Shown one piece after another: positions 1 to 9,149 of a stretch of DNA of 64,000 bases. The DNA comes from an actinobacterium SCGC AAA278-O22 (GTDB taxonomy: Bacteria; Actinomycetota; Actinomycetes; Nanopelagicales; Nanopelagicaceae). The stretch covers positions 30,055 to 94,054 of the forward strand of contig AQUA01000001.1 of the NCBI GenBank assembly GCA_000372185.1, written 5' to 3'. The position numbers and the translations under genes were made by a program. Below the pieces are notes generated by a model, which was given only the letters and a program-made list of their open reading frames with translations, was not told where the DNA came from and ran no database searches. How positions within the stretch are numbered: position 1 is the first letter of the stretch; the number at the start of each line of letters is the position of its first letter.

Positions 1-864
1 GCTCAGGACATGAGCAGGAATTCCCGCTTCGATAGCTGCTTGTACAGTCCAACGACCCTCACCACTGTCACTTACCTGAGTTGAGTATTCAGTGAGTTCA
101 GAAGATTCCACGAGTGCTTGTGCAGTGAGATCTAGAAGCCATGAAGCAACAACGCTTCCGCGGCGCCAGACTTCGGTGATTGCTGGAATATCTAGGTTGT
201 ATGCAGGAGTCATCTCATCTGCTGCTTCGAAGATTGCTAAACCTTCAGCGAAGGCTGCCATCATTCCGTATTCAATTCCGTTGTGAATCATCTTTACGAA
301 GTGACCTGAACCGACTGGGCCACAATGGAGATATCCGTATTCAGCCTGTGTAGGTTCGCCGGTACGTCCTGGTGTGCGCTCTGCTGATTCAACACCTGGG
401 CAGAGCGCCTTAAAGATTGGATCGAGTGACTCAACAACTGCGTCATCTCCACCAATCATCAATGAATATCCGCGTTCTAGACCGTAGACACCGCCTGAAG
501 TTCCGACATCAACAAAGTTGATTCCTTTAGCTTTCAAGAGTTCAGCGTTCTTCAAGTCATTCTTGTAATAACTATTTCCACCATCAATGATGGTGTCACC
601 TGCAGATAAATGTTCTGCCATCGCTGCAATAGTTGAATCTGTTACTGAAGCAGGGACCATGATCCAGACTGTGCGAGGTGTTGAAAGCTTCGCCGCTAGA
701 TCTGCCATATCGGATGCGCCGATTGAGCCTTCCTTAGCGAGTGCTGCGACTGCATCTGGGCTAACGTCATAAACAGCTGATGTGATGTTGTGACGATGAA
801 GCCGGCGCACAATATTTGCACCCATACGGCCAAGTCCGACCATACCGAAATTTGTTGTAGTCAT
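1..864 (-). CDS. gnd: 6-phosphogluconate dehydrogenase (decarboxylating), short form; C-terminus cut by window edge
   Basis: Oxidative pentose phosphate pathway enzyme converting 6-phosphogluconate to ribulose-5-phosphate and CO2. The 288 visible codons are open to base 1, so the last part of the protein is missing. The N-terminus carries a Rossmann motif (FGMVGLGRMGANI), and the second strand ends in VYDVSP, where an Asp suggests NAD rather than NADP preference. The family signatures VGTSGGVYG and GHFVKMIHNGIEYGMM (catalytic Lys) are present. The visible length fits the short GntZ/YqeC-like form of about 300-330 residues, not the 470-residue form. The ATG at 864 is preceded by AGG about 7 nt upstream. 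The 6-phosphogluconolactonase gene lies directly upstream on the same strand, so consecutive pathway steps are adjacent. Confidence 0.93.
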   Translation of the reverse strand, partial: MTTTNFGMVGLGRMGANIVRRLHRHNITSAVYDVSPDAVAALAKEGSIGASDMADLAAKLSTPRTVWIMVPASVTDSTIAAMAEHLSAGDTIIDGGNSYYKNDLKNAELLKAKGINFVDVGTSGGVYGLERGYSLMIGGDDAVVESLDPIFKALCPGVESAERTPGRTGEPTQAEYGYLHCGPVGSGHFVKMIHNGIEYGMMAAFAEGLAIFEAADEMTPAYNLDIPAITEVWRRGSVVASWLLDLTAQALVESSELTEYSTQVSDSGEGRWTVQAAIEAGIPAHVLS

Positions 865-962
865 GATGTGCCTATTCGCTAAAAGAAAACGCTCAACGTT
901 GAGGATGTAAGTCTATCGCGAGTTACTAACTGCTCACGAATTCAGGCAAACTTTACGTGAAT

Positions 963-1694
963 TTATTCGGAAAAAAAGGCCTCGGTATCAACAATTAAAC
1001 GAGTGTGTGAATTTCCTCGCACATAACTCGCGGGTATCGAAAGATCTCCCTCGATTACCTTCGTTACTGCATCCGCTTTACTTTCACCCGCAGCCACAAT
1101 CCATACTTCTTCAGCGCTATTAATTGCTTTCATTGTGAATGAAATTCGCGAGGCCGGAGGTTTTGGAGAATCAGTAATCGCAAAAATAGTTCTGGTGTCA
1201 TCGATATCTGCAAGCCCTGGAAATAGTGAAGCAACGTGTCCATCAGGACCAAGACCTAAGATATTGAGATCGATATCTACATTTTCGAGTGCCAACGAAT
1301 AATCCGCCACTGCCTCATCAATATTTTGAGCAACATCACTAGCTAAGCCTTCGTGAATAATGATGTTCTTATTTTTCACGGTGTTATGGAATGGAAAAGC
1401 ATTACGTTCAACGCTGTTGGCTTCGACAAAACGTTCGTCACTCCACCAGATATGTAGTCCATTAAATACATCTACGTCCGCATTGAATTCATTGACGAGT
1501 GCTTCGGAAATCTGAACACCCAGTGTCCCGCCCGTCAGGACTAAGTGGAATTGGCTCTTGAGTTTTAAGCCTTTCTCAATCGCCGCAAGAATTTGAACTG
1601 TAACTTCATCCGCAAGTTCTGCGCCATCTGCATACAAGGTCAGGTCGAGCTCGTCACCGATATCGCCAATGAGTTCATCAAAGTTATCGGTCAT
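963..1694 (-). CDS. pgl: 6-phosphogluconolactonase
   Basis: Hydrolyses 6-phosphoglucono-1,5-lactone, the step before 6-phosphogluconate dehydrogenase, whose gene follows about 100 bp downstream. The 243-residue product has family motifs: HLVLTGGTLG near the start, WWSDERFV in the middle, and LGLGPDGHVASLFPG. I use the ATG at 1694 (MTDNFDEL) because the 32 extra codons of the longer frame overlap the upstream acetyltransferase and do not look like this family. With this start the gene overlaps the acetyltransferase by 11 bp, suggesting translational coupling. Length is normal for bacterial Pgl/DevB proteins. Confidence 0.92.
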   Translation of the reverse strand: MTDNFDELIGDIGDELDLTLYADGAELADEVTVQILAAIEKGLKLKSQFHLVLTGGTLGVQISEALVNEFNADVDVFNGLHIWWSDERFVEANSVERNAFPFHNTVKNKNIIIHEGLASDVAQNIDEAVADYSLALENVDIDLNILGLGPDGHVASLFPGLADIDDTRTIFAITDSPKPPASRISFTMKAINSAEEVWIVAAGESKADAVTKVIEGDLSIPASYVRGNSHTRLIVDTEAFFSE

Positions 1695-2250
1695 TGTTGT
1701 TCCCCCACTTGGATAAAAAGTCTGCTGTAGACATCTCATAAATATTTTCTGGGCCATCGATGTCATCCATCTGTTGGCCCTTGTAATCAAATCCGAAGTA
1801 GTTGATTACTGCGATTGAAGGAAGGTTATCGGGGCTAACTGTGTATCTCAAAGTCTTTACGCCTGGCTGGGCTGAAACCCAACTCCACATTCCAGCGAGG
1901 GCTTCTCGCGCATAACCTTGATTTCGGAATTCTTCCTCAACTCCAAGACCAATTTCAATCATTCCATTTTCATCCGGAACCCCATGAAAGCTGGTACTAC
2001 CAATAATTTCACGCGAACTCTTGAGAACTATGAACCGCACGAACCACTTGTTTACTTCAGGATTCTTCTTTACTTGAGGAACTCTCCAGCCAAGTGGTCC
2101 CGGTTCTTTAACTAAGACCTTGAAGGAATTTTCTATATCTCGACCAGCAATTGCAGCGGTGTCATCTTTCGAATCCAAAAGATCAATAATGCCCTGTGCG
2201 GGAATGTGATGAAGTTCTAATCTACTGGTGATGATTACAGGTTCGAACAT
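1684..2250 (-). CDS. GNAT family N-acetyltransferase (RimJ/RimL-like)
   Basis: Predicted cytosolic acyl-CoA-dependent N-acetyltransferase of 188 residues; substrate unknown. It opens with the typical TSRLELHHI strand of the RimJ/RimL group and has the acetyl-CoA-binding segment around VEEEFRNQGYAREAL (residues about 105-120), corresponding to the Q/RxxGxG/A motif. A late NYFGFDYKG segment matches the conserved N-x-x-G-F motif. It sits between the aminotransferase gene (10 bp gap upstream) and pgl (11 bp overlap), so it is probably co-transcribed with them. Nothing here identifies the amine acceptor. Confidence 0.85.
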   Translation of the reverse strand: MFEPVIITSRLELHHIPAQGIIDLLDSKDDTAAIAGRDIENSFKVLVKEPGPLGWRVPQVKKNPEVNKWFVRFIVLKSSREIIGSTSFHGVPDENGMIEIGLGVEEEFRNQGYAREALAGMWSWVSAQPGVKTLRYTVSPDNLPSIAVINYFGFDYKGQQMDDIDGPENIYEMSTADFLSKWGNNNDR

Positions 2251-2259
2251 AATGAAGCT

Positions 2260-3600
2260 TTACAGAGTTGCAAAACCTTCTGCAAGTACGCCAAGCGCAT
2301 CCTTGAGAAGCTCATCTGAAATCACGAGCGGAGGTAAGAAACGGATGACGTTTCCATATGTTCCCGCTGTAAGAATCAATACGCCCTTGCTCTGGCAGTA
2401 CTTAATAACCTTTGCCATCGCTTCTGGATTTGGATTCTTAGTTCCTTCGTGAACCAATTCAATCGCAACCATGGCACCGCGACCACGAACTTCACCGATG
2501 ATTGGATATTTCGCTTTCAAGGCGTTCAGCGAATCGACAAGAATTGTGCCGATATGAGCTGCGCGGTCAACAAGCTTCTCTTCTTCAATTGTTTGGATGA
2601 CAGCCAGGGCTGCAGCGCAGACAACTGGGTTTCCGCCGTAGGTTCCGCCCAATCCTCCGACATGTGATGAATCCATAATTTCGGCGCGAGCCGTCACTGC
2701 TGCAAGTGGCATACCACCAGCAATTCCCTTGGCAGAGATGATCATGTCTGGCTCCATATTTTCATGCTCGACAGCAAACATCTTGCCTGTGCGAGCAAAG
2801 CCCGACTGCACCTCATCAGCGATAAATACGATTTTATTTTCAGTAGCAAATTTCTGAAGTCCTGGCATAAATCCAACTGGTGGAACGATAAATCCACCTT
2901 CGCCAATAACTGGTTCGATCAAAATTGCTGCAACATTATGTGCACCAATCTCTTTCTCAATCTTATGAATCACCATATCCAGCGCATCTTCTGCAATGGT
3001 GTCAGGGTTTCCAATCCAGCGGAATGAATAAGGCATTGGCATGCGATAGATCTCGTTGGCAAATGGTCCAAAACCTTCCTTATATGGAATGTTCTTAGCG
3101 GTGAGCGCCATCGTTAAGTTTGTGCGACCGTGATACGCATGTTCAAAGACAACTACAGCGGGGCGCTTTGTGTAATGGCGTGCAATCTTGATGGCATTTT
3201 CTACTGCTTCTGCACCTGAATTTTGCAAGATTGACTTCTTCTTAAACTTGCCGGGTGTAAGGCGATTAAGCGCTTCGCATACTTCGATATAACCCATGTA
3301 AGGAACTGTGGTGAAGTTGGTATGGGTGAAGTTTGCAACAGCTTCTTGCACTGCCTTAATGACGCGCGGCGCTGCATTTCCCACGTTGACAACACCGATT
3401 CCTGCACCAAGGTCAATGATTCGGTTGCCGTCGATATCTTCAATAATCGCATCATGTGCACGGTTAACAATCACCGGCATCGCAGTTCCTAGTCCCCCAG
3501 ATACAGCCTCTTTACGTCGCTGCATTGCAGCAGTTGAAAGCGGCCCTGGAATATCAGTGGCCAAGTGGCGTGATTGCGGGAGGCGATCCTGTGATGTCAT
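2260..3600 (-). CDS. gabT: class III aminotransferase, 4-aminobutyrate aminotransferase type
   Basis: PLP-dependent omega-aminotransferase of 446 residues, most like GABA transaminases (4-aminobutyrate + 2-oxoglutarate to succinate semialdehyde + glutamate). Visible features are the NSGAEAVENAIKIAR cofactor-binding motif, IADEVQSG with the Asp that pairs with the pyridine nitrogen, and the Schiff-base Lys in SAKGIAGG (residue about 291). I use the ATG at 3600; a TTG two codons upstream is possible. A decarboxylase gene that could supply diamine substrates is transcribed divergently from 3671, so polyamine-derived amines are an alternative substrate. The class is certain; GABA specificity is inferred. 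Confidence 0.87.
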   Translation of the reverse strand: MTSQDRLPQSRHLATDIPGPLSTAAMQRRKEAVSGGLGTAMPVIVNRAHDAIIEDIDGNRIIDLGAGIGVVNVGNAAPRVIKAVQEAVANFTHTNFTTVPYMGYIEVCEALNRLTPGKFKKKSILQNSGAEAVENAIKIARHYTKRPAVVVFEHAYHGRTNLTMALTAKNIPYKEGFGPFANEIYRMPMPYSFRWIGNPDTIAEDALDMVIHKIEKEIGAHNVAAILIEPVIGEGGFIVPPVGFMPGLQKFATENKIVFIADEVQSGFARTGKMFAVEHENMEPDMIISAKGIAGGMPLAAVTARAEIMDSSHVGGLGGTYGGNPVVCAAALAVIQTIEEEKLVDRAAHIGTILVDSLNALKAKYPIIGEVRGRGAMVAIELVHEGTKNPNPEAMAKVIKYCQSKGVLILTAGTYGNVIRFLPPLVISDELLKDALGVLAEGFATL

Positions 3601-3637
3601 GGCCAAAGTCTAAGGCCCTTGTATTGCTGACAGAGCC

Positions 3638-3657
3638 CTTGTACTCCTTGGTACAAG
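3638..3657. promoter_or_regulatory. palindromic operator candidate between the divergent aminotransferase and decarboxylase genes
   Basis: The 70 bp between the two divergent starts contains an exact inverted repeat, CTTGTAC, 6 nt, GTACAAG. The same half-site context (GCCCTTGTA) occurs once more about 22 bp upstream, at about 3616. A symmetric site between divergent amine-metabolism genes would suit a dimeric regulator or dual promoter control. No regulator gene adjoins it and no promoter was proven. Confidence 0.4.
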
Positions 3658-3670
3658 TTAGGCTTGCCAC

Positions 3671-5107
3671 ATGAGCAACCTCAGAGAGAGCGCACCACTT
3701 CTCGATGCATATCTCTCTTACTTTGAGAAAGCTCGCACGCCTTTCACAATCCCAGGCCACAAGCAGAAGACGAGCGCACTCGACGCTGGATTAGGCGCAG
3801 TCGTTGATGCTGATACTCCGCTCTACGGTGGTCTTGATGAAATTAAATTAACCAACCAAACGTTAAAGCAGGCTGAGAACCTTGCAGCATCACTATGGGG
3901 CGCTGATTTTGCGCGCTTCTCAACCGGTGGATCAACTCATGCCAACCAGGCAGTCATCTTTGCTCTCGGAAAACCTGGTGACAAGGTTGCAGTTTCTCGT
4001 ACTGCGCACAGATCGGTATTAAGTGCGCTCGTGCTTGCTGGACTTGAACCGATCTGGATGTCACCTGAAATCGATGCACCAACTGGAGTGCCTATAGGAA
4101 TTGGAATTTCCGAACTCAAGCGCGCGCTGTCGGAAAAGCCGATTGCAGTACTTCTTACTGAACCCGGATATCTCGGAACTATTTCAGATCTGCCAACTCT
4201 GATTGAAGCTGCACATACAGTTAAAGTTCCGGTTATTCTCGATGCAGCATGGGGAGGCCATTTTGGTTTTCACTCCAGCCTTCCGCCACATGCTTTTCAA
4301 GTGGGTGCAGATGCACTTATTACAAGCACACATAAGGCTCTTCCTGGCTACAGCGCATCAGCGCTTCTACTTGCGCGAACCCAATTACTCAGTGCCGAAC
4401 GACTCGAACAAAGCTTTGAAACAACTCACACCACATCTCCTGCAGGAGCGCCGCTTGCTTCAATCGACGGAGTGCGCGCACTCCTTGAAACTAGAGGCGA
4501 AGAACTTATTGGAAAACTTCTCGACAATATTCATCGCTTTAAAGAGATGGTGCAGGCAGAGTTTGCGCTTCCGATCTTTCTCTACCCATCAGATTTTCCT
4601 GCAGGGCGTTTTGATCCATCCAAAATTGTCCTTCGCGTGCAGCAATTAGGTGCATCAGGAGTCGATATTGAGCTCGATCTGCAAGCGAAAGGTATCCGCG
4701 TTGAAATGGCAGATCGCGACACCATCGTTTTTCTTGCAACTATTGCAGATACTCAAGCCGATTTTGATTACTTGGCAGATGCGCTTATTCCGATTTTGAA
4801 AAAGCGCCAGGAACAGCGCCGTGAAAGCGCCACTGCTCTGAGTTGGTCTGTCGTACCTCAAAGAGCAACATCGATGCGCGATGCCTACTTTGCTGAGACA
4901 GAATTAATTCCGGCCTCCCTCGCTATTGGCCGAATCTCTGCTGATCTGATTGCGCCATATCCACCAGGAGTTGCTGTTGTTGCTCCAGGTGAAGTCCTTA
5001 CAAAAGAAATTGTTGAAGGCCTCAGCGCATCTCGTGCCGCTGGAGTTCGAATTGCTTACGCAACTGATTTAACACTTTCTAACTATCGCGTCGTTATTCG
5101 CTCGTAA
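3671..5107 (+). CDS. Orn/Lys/Arg decarboxylase (aspartate-aminotransferase fold)
   Basis: PLP-dependent basic amino acid decarboxylase of the SpeA/Cad-like fold-I family, 478 residues. It shows the family's TPFTIPGHKQ motif near residue 25, GGSTHANQA (about 86), the cofactor-binding Asp and His in DAAWGGHFGFH (about 191-201), and the PLP Lys in STHKALPG (residue 222). The length matches the compact YaaO-type enzymes without the N-terminal wing domain of enterobacterial CadA. It would yield cadaverine, putrescine or agmatine; the sequence does not decide which. The divergent aminotransferase could process the diamine. The 3' end overlaps the convergent MFS gene by 14 bp. Confidence 0.88.
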   Translation: MSNLRESAPLLDAYLSYFEKARTPFTIPGHKQKTSALDAGLGAVVDADTPLYGGLDEIKLTNQTLKQAENLAASLWGADFARFSTGGSTHANQAVIFALGKPGDKVAVSRTAHRSVLSALVLAGLEPIWMSPEIDAPTGVPIGIGISELKRALSEKPIAVLLTEPGYLGTISDLPTLIEAAHTVKVPVILDAAWGGHFGFHSSLPPHAFQVGADALITSTHKALPGYSASALLLARTQLLSAERLEQSFETTHTTSPAGAPLASIDGVRALLETRGEELIGKLLDNIHRFKEMVQAEFALPIFLYPSDFPAGRFDPSKIVLRVQQLGASGVDIELDLQAKGIRVEMADRDTIVFLATIADTQADFDYLADALIPILKKRQEQRRESATALSWSVVPQRATSMRDAYFAETELIPASLAIGRISADLIAPYPPGVAVVAPGEVLTKEIVEGLSASRAAGVRIAYATDLTLSNYRVVIRS

Positions 5108-6266
5108 AGATTCTTGAGCTTGCCGAAATAATGATGGCAAGAACTGCCGGAACCAACATCGCCCACCTCAAAGTGATTGCATCGGCAAGAAATCCCATCA
5201 ATGGTGGTCCGACGATAAATCCGAAGTAAGAAATTCCAGAAATCATCGCAACTGCTTCGGCTGGGGAAATTGATCCAGCAAATCTCTTATTTGCCATGGA
5301 ACCTGCTGCGCTAAAGAGAAGTGGGATCACAGCAGATAGCGCAGTTCCGAAGAGGAACCAGCCAAAGATAACTCCCCCAACTCCTCCAACTAATAGCCCA
5401 ACAGCAAGGCCAAAGCCGCCAATGAATCCTCCAACTTTGAGTATTCGATTGGGACCAAATTTGGTAGCAAGTTGATCGCCAAAGAATCTGCCAACCACCA
5501 TCGTGAACGAAAATGCAACGTAGGGAAGTGTGCTGACAAAGTGTGAAGCACCAAAAGTTTCCCGTGAAAGTACGCCGCCCCAATCGCCGGCTGAACCTTC
5601 ACCGATTGATGCAGCTAATCCGAGTAATCCCATAATTAAAATGAGTGGTGGTTTCTTCTTCTTTGCCGCATTTTCTTCTGAGTATTCATGCCGATCTGAA
5701 GTTGCAGGTAGCAATCTCTGAGCTGCCACTATTGCAGCTATACCCATTGCGATTGAGACAATGACGAAATGGTGGAAGACGCTGATCTCAGCTTGAGCAA
5801 ATGCTCCGCCAATAAAGCTGCCCAGAAGTGCTCCGACTGACCAGAAAGCATGGAAGCGACTCATAAATCGGAGTCCAGATTTTTCTTCCAACGTAACGCC
5901 GTGCGTATTCATCGAAACATCTTGTGATGCAATCACTGAGCCGTAAAAGAAGAGAGCTACTGCAAAGGTTATTGAGGAATTGGCTAAACCAATAAAAGGG
6001 GCGACCAGAATCACGCCCACGGAGGCAATCTTGAGAGTGAATGCGCTGCCAAATCTTGCTGCTGATTTACCCACGGGACCGAGTGCAACTAACACGCCAA
6101 GTGACATCAGAAGCAGGCAAATACCAAGAAGAGAATTGGTGAGATGGAGAGATCTTTTCAGGTCTGGAATTCGTGAAACGAAATTTCCCTGTGTAAAGCC
6201 GAGGGTGAGAAATGAGAGCGTCACACCTAAATGAGCACGCTTTATCTGACTCTCTGAAACATCCAC
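5094..6266 (-). CDS. MFS transporter, 12-helix type
   Basis: Integral membrane protein of 390 residues with about 12 hydrophobic segments split into two halves by a charged central loop (around RHEYSEENAAKKKKP). The N-terminus runs SFLTLGFTQGNFVSRIPDLKRSL, and the loop after helix 2 has GPVGKSAARFG, a degenerate MFS motif. This resembles the family often annotated as fucose-permease-like or YbjJ-like. It ends antiparallel to the decarboxylase gene and lies 13 bp downstream of the SDR gene on the same strand. Substrate unknown. A second carrier of similar type is encoded at 61916-63121. Confidence 0.85.
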   Translation of the reverse strand: MDVSESQIKRAHLGVTLSFLTLGFTQGNFVSRIPDLKRSLHLTNSLLGICLLLMSLGVLVALGPVGKSAARFGSAFTLKIASVGVILVAPFIGLANSSITFAVALFFYGSVIASQDVSMNTHGVTLEEKSGLRFMSRFHAFWSVGALLGSFIGGAFAQAEISVFHHFVIVSIAMGIAAIVAAQRLLPATSDRHEYSEENAAKKKKPPLILIMGLLGLAASIGEGSAGDWGGVLSRETFGASHFVSTLPYVAFSFTMVVGRFFGDQLATKFGPNRILKVGGFIGGFGLAVGLLVGGVGGVIFGWFLFGTALSAVIPLLFSAAGSMANKRFAGSISPAEAVAMISGISYFGFIVGPPLMGFLADAITLRWAMLVPAVLAIIISASSRIFTSE

Positions 6267-6279
6267 TACTTGGTAAGTC

Positions 6280-7038
6280 CTAGCGAATTGGTTTGCGATA
6301 GATCTTGTGTGAAACAGCCTGCGCCAATGGCTTGATCATCATGGAATCAACATTGAAATGATCAGGAAGCATGACCACCCAGCGAATAGCTTCAGCAACA
6401 TCTTCGGCTACCAATGGTTTTTCGACACCTTCATAAATTTTTGCCGCAGCATCGACATTGCCCTTGTAGCGAACCTTCGCAAATTCCTCTGTCTTCACCA
6501 TTCCCGGCGCGATTTCAGAAATGCGAATGGGTTCTCCATTGAGTTCTAATCTCAAAGTATCTACCAGTGAAGCTTCGCCAAATTTTGCGGCTGCATAACT
6601 TCCACCATTTTCGTAAGTGCGGTGTGCTGCAGTTGAGGTGATGAGAACGATGTGTCCTTTGCGATGTTCGCGGAACAGTGGTGTGAGCGCCTTCACCATA
6701 CGGACTGCGCCAACAACATTGATATCAAAAGTTTTCTGCCAAATCGCGGGGTCTGAATCCATCACTGAATCTGCATCAAAAGCACCGCCCGCGCTATGGA
6801 CAAGCACTGATGCCTTCGCGTTTCCGAGATGGGCAACAAGTGAATCCACACTTGCTTGATCAGTCACATCGAGTTCAATAGCCTCAATGTTGGGCGAACT
6901 TGCTGCGAGCTCTTTTAGCTTGTCGATACGTCGCGCTGCTGCAATGACATGAAATCCGTTATCTGCCAATGCGCGTGCTGTTGCAGCACCGATTCCACTA
7001 CTTGCTCCAGTAATAACTGCATATTCGCGTGTGCTCAT
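6280..7038 (-). CDS. short-chain dehydrogenase/reductase
   Basis: Classical SDR of 252 residues: cofactor motif TGASSGIG (residues about 10-17), the NAG-type loop as HSAGGAF, and the catalytic Ser/Tyr/Lys in ITSTAA...YAAAK. The ATG at 7038 (MSTREYAVITG) puts the glycine motif at its usual distance from the N-terminus; the longer reading would add 19 unrelated residues and overlap the divergent DUF4389 promoter. It resembles the YdfG/serine 3-dehydrogenase group but the substrate cannot be named. The MFS gene follows after 13 bp. Confidence 0.88.
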   Translation of the reverse strand: MSTREYAVITGASSGIGAATARALADNGFHVIAAARRIDKLKELAASSPNIEAIELDVTDQASVDSLVAHLGNAKASVLVHSAGGAFDADSVMDSDPAIWQKTFDINVVGAVRMVKALTPLFREHRKGHIVLITSTAAHRTYENGGSYAAAKFGEASLVDTLRLELNGEPIRISEIAPGMVKTEEFAKVRYKGNVDAAAKIYEGVEKPLVAEDVAEAIRWVVMLPDHFNVDSMMIKPLAQAVSHKIYRKPIR

Positions 7039-7073
7039 TAGGTAAGGGTATATGCGAGGGCTAGGATTTAGCC

Positions 7074-7658
7074 ATGAGCAATCAAGTAGAAACAATTATC
7101 AGCGTCCAACTCGAAAATCGCGATAAGAAGACTGTTTTCTGGCGTGGATTTCTTTCATTCCCAGTAACGATTTTCCTCACTTCATTTGTGCAAGGAATGC
7201 ATTGGGGCTGGTCAACTGGGCTAGTAGTTGTCCCTACAGTTCTTGCGCTCGTTGTTCGTGGCGTGTATCCAAGTTATGTATTGACCTTCAACCATTCGCT
7301 CATGGAGCTTCAAACCCGAGTAATCGCATACACACTGTTGCTCACAGATGACTATCCCTCAATCGAGAGAAATCCCAACATCGCAGTACTCCTGCCCGAT
7401 GTCGGCGGAGGGAAGAAACTCAACCGCGGGCTACCACTGATCAAATGGTTCCTCGCAATTCCACTTGTCATCGTAGGTTTGATCTACTCACTTGTTGCGC
7501 TCATCGCCACATTCTTCGCTTGGATAATTACCTGGTCATCAGGTACCTATCCAAAATGGGCGCTCGATATTGTTCTTGGAACTATCAAGTTTTGGAACCG
7601 CGTTTACGGCTATGCAATCATTCTCGTTACCGATGAATACCCTTCATTTGCGCTCTAA
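7074..7658 (+). CDS. DUF4389 membrane protein
   Basis: A 194-residue membrane protein with about four to five hydrophobic segments. It matches the actinobacterial DUF4389 pattern: two copies of an amphipathic block containing the sequence TDDYPSI / TDEYPSF (about residues 90 and 188), each following a membrane helix. Function unknown. It starts a three-gene run with TAATG (1 bp) stop/start overlaps, so its translation is probably coupled to the downstream acetyltransferase and lipoprotein. The 35 bp to the divergent SDR gene must hold both promoters. Confidence 0.8.
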   Translation: MSNQVETIISVQLENRDKKTVFWRGFLSFPVTIFLTSFVQGMHWGWSTGLVVVPTVLALVVRGVYPSYVLTFNHSLMELQTRVIAYTLLLTDDYPSIERNPNIAVLLPDVGGGKKLNRGLPLIKWFLAIPLVIVGLIYSLVALIATFFAWIITWSSGTYPKWALDIVLGTIKFWNRVYGYAIILVTDEYPSFAL

Positions 7659-8104
7659 TGTCTACCTTCGTTCGACCTATTCAAGTTAGCGATAAAGCAC
7701 AATGGCTGGTGCTCTGGCAGGGATATCTCGACTTCTATAAGACATCTGTCGCTGCAGAACAGACCGAACGTACCTGGACCCGCATCATGGATCCAGATTT
7801 CAATATGAAATGTGCAGTTGCAGAACGAGATGGAAAAGTCATCGGATTTACAACGTACAACCTTCAAAACTCCACGTGGTCTCCTAATGGCCATTGTTAT
7901 CTTGAAGATCTCTTTGTAGATCCTGCCGCTCGCGGAACAGGCGCAGGTCGTGCTCTCATCGATTACGTGAAGGCATTTGCCCTTGAAATGAAGTGCTCGC
8001 GCTTGTATTGGAATACTGATGCTGACAATGACACTGCACGCAAGCTATACGACACGTACGTACTTGAATCCGGAAAGCGTCAGTATCGAGTTCAACTTCC
8101 ATAA
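7658..8104 (+). CDS. GNAT family N-acetyltransferase
   Basis: A 148-residue single-domain GNAT enzyme; amine substrate unknown. The acetyl-CoA motif is VDPAARGTGAGRALIDYV (about residues 88-105), preceded by the YLEDLFV strand and followed by LYWNTDADNDTARKLYDTY, a typical GNAT C-terminal half. The start codon overlaps the stop of the DUF4389 gene by one base, and its own stop overlaps the lipoprotein start the same way. Confidence 0.87.
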   Translation: MSTFVRPIQVSDKAQWLVLWQGYLDFYKTSVAAEQTERTWTRIMDPDFNMKCAVAERDGKVIGFTTYNLQNSTWSPNGHCYLEDLFVDPAARGTGAGRALIDYVKAFALEMKCSRLYWNTDADNDTARKLYDTYVLESGKRQYRVQLP

Positions 8105-8643
8105 TGTTGAAAAAGTTTGCAATCTGTGTACTTGCTTTAGCTGTGTTGGCTGGATGCGGCTCAAGTACTAAACAGGTATCAGAAATTACATACTTGCCAC
8201 CACTCGATTGCAACGAAACCAACGTGTTAGCAGCTCTGCCAACTGAACTGACCAATGCCATGTATATACCCACTGAGTGGCAGCCAGCAGAAGGTACAGA
8301 TCTCAAAGTGATTCTTGATGGTGGTGGGATTGCATGTACATATGGTGTTCAGCAAGCAGAAATTGGCGCCACCGTTTCTTGGGTAGAAGATAAAGATGGC
8401 CTCTTTAATTCACGGATTGCCAATTGGAAGAGCCAAGGTTTTGAAGAAGTAGCTATTCCTGGAGTCACAGCAGAACGAATCTTTGTCATCTCAGAAAAAT
8501 CGATGAACGCACGCGAAATTCACAGCTGGAACGCACATGTATTGGTGCACGGCAATTGGATCGGAGTTTCCGCCTCGTATATCTATAAAAACGATGAGGC
8601 CACAAAGCTTGTTAACGCTGCTATTACTTCGCTGCGTTCCTAA
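8104..8643 (+). CDS. predicted lipoprotein, unknown function
   Basis: A 179-residue exported protein. It begins MLKKFAICVLALAVLAGCGSS: positive n-region, hydrophobic core and lipobox LAGC with the lipidated Cys at about residue 18, so it is expected on the outer face of the membrane. The mature part has two further Cys residues (DCNET and IACTYG) that could form a disulfide. No domain is recognised. It ends the TAATG-coupled trio with DUF4389 and the GNAT, and overlaps the convergent GNAT gene by 20 bp. Confidence 0.8.
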   Translation: MLKKFAICVLALAVLAGCGSSTKQVSEITYLPPLDCNETNVLAALPTELTNAMYIPTEWQPAEGTDLKVILDGGGIACTYGVQQAEIGATVSWVEDKDGLFNSRIANWKSQGFEEVAIPGVTAERIFVISEKSMNAREIHSWNAHVLVHGNWIGVSASYIYKNDEATKLVNAAITSLRS

Positions 8644-9121
8644 TCATTCGCTGATAAAACATTCCAGGCTTTCGTGTGCTCTCTTGTTTTTCGCCCATCT
8701 TTGCAAAGCCCAGTTTTTCATATGCAGTAATTGCAATCTGGTTATCGACCCACACGCCCAATCCCTGCACTAACCAATCGCGTGCTGTCGCTTGTAAATC
8801 GACGTATTCAAAGAGCGCGCGAAGTGCGCCATGTTGACGAAATTCAGGATCCACCCAACAGCTGCCAATCCAACAGGTTGCGCCAAAATCTCCTGATAAA
8901 TTTTCAATTGTCATCATCGCGATATCTTCATCATTGACAACTGCTACAACCGCTACGTACTGACGCGCCTTTTCTCTCCACTGACTTTCAGTAAACAATC
9001 GTTCTGACTCTAAATTTCCGCCGAATGCATGTCCGTCGCTTTCAAGCGCAGCAAGGCGAATATCGCGATATCGAGTCCAGGAATCCTCACCTAACTCTTT
9101 AACGGTGATGGCTGGATTCAT
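8624..9121 (-). CDS. GNAT family N-acetyltransferase
   Basis: A 165-residue GNAT-fold enzyme, convergent with the lipoprotein gene. The core is IGSCWVDPEFRQHGALRALFEYV (about residues 85-108), where the usual Q/RxxGxG/A loop reads RQHGAL, and the C-terminal strand is ITAYEKLGFAKMGEKQES, a standard GNAT ending. The N-terminal RYRDIRLAALESDGHAFG fits the group often found near amino-sugar or antibiotic acetyltransferases, but no substrate is inferred. Confidence 0.85.
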   Translation of the reverse strand: MNPAITVKELGEDSWTRYRDIRLAALESDGHAFGGNLESERLFTESQWREKARQYVAVVAVVNDEDIAMMTIENLSGDFGATCWIGSCWVDPEFRQHGALRALFEYVDLQATARDWLVQGLGVWVDNQIAITAYEKLGFAKMGEKQESTRKPGMFYQRMIRNAAK

Positions 9122-9149
9122 GACCGAAATAATAGGCTAAGTAAATTGC

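Noticed and set aside
4203..4649. Open frame of 148 codons inside the decarboxylase gene
   Set aside because: It is a shifted reading of a gene with full catalytic motifs, and the encoded sequence has no recognisable domain.
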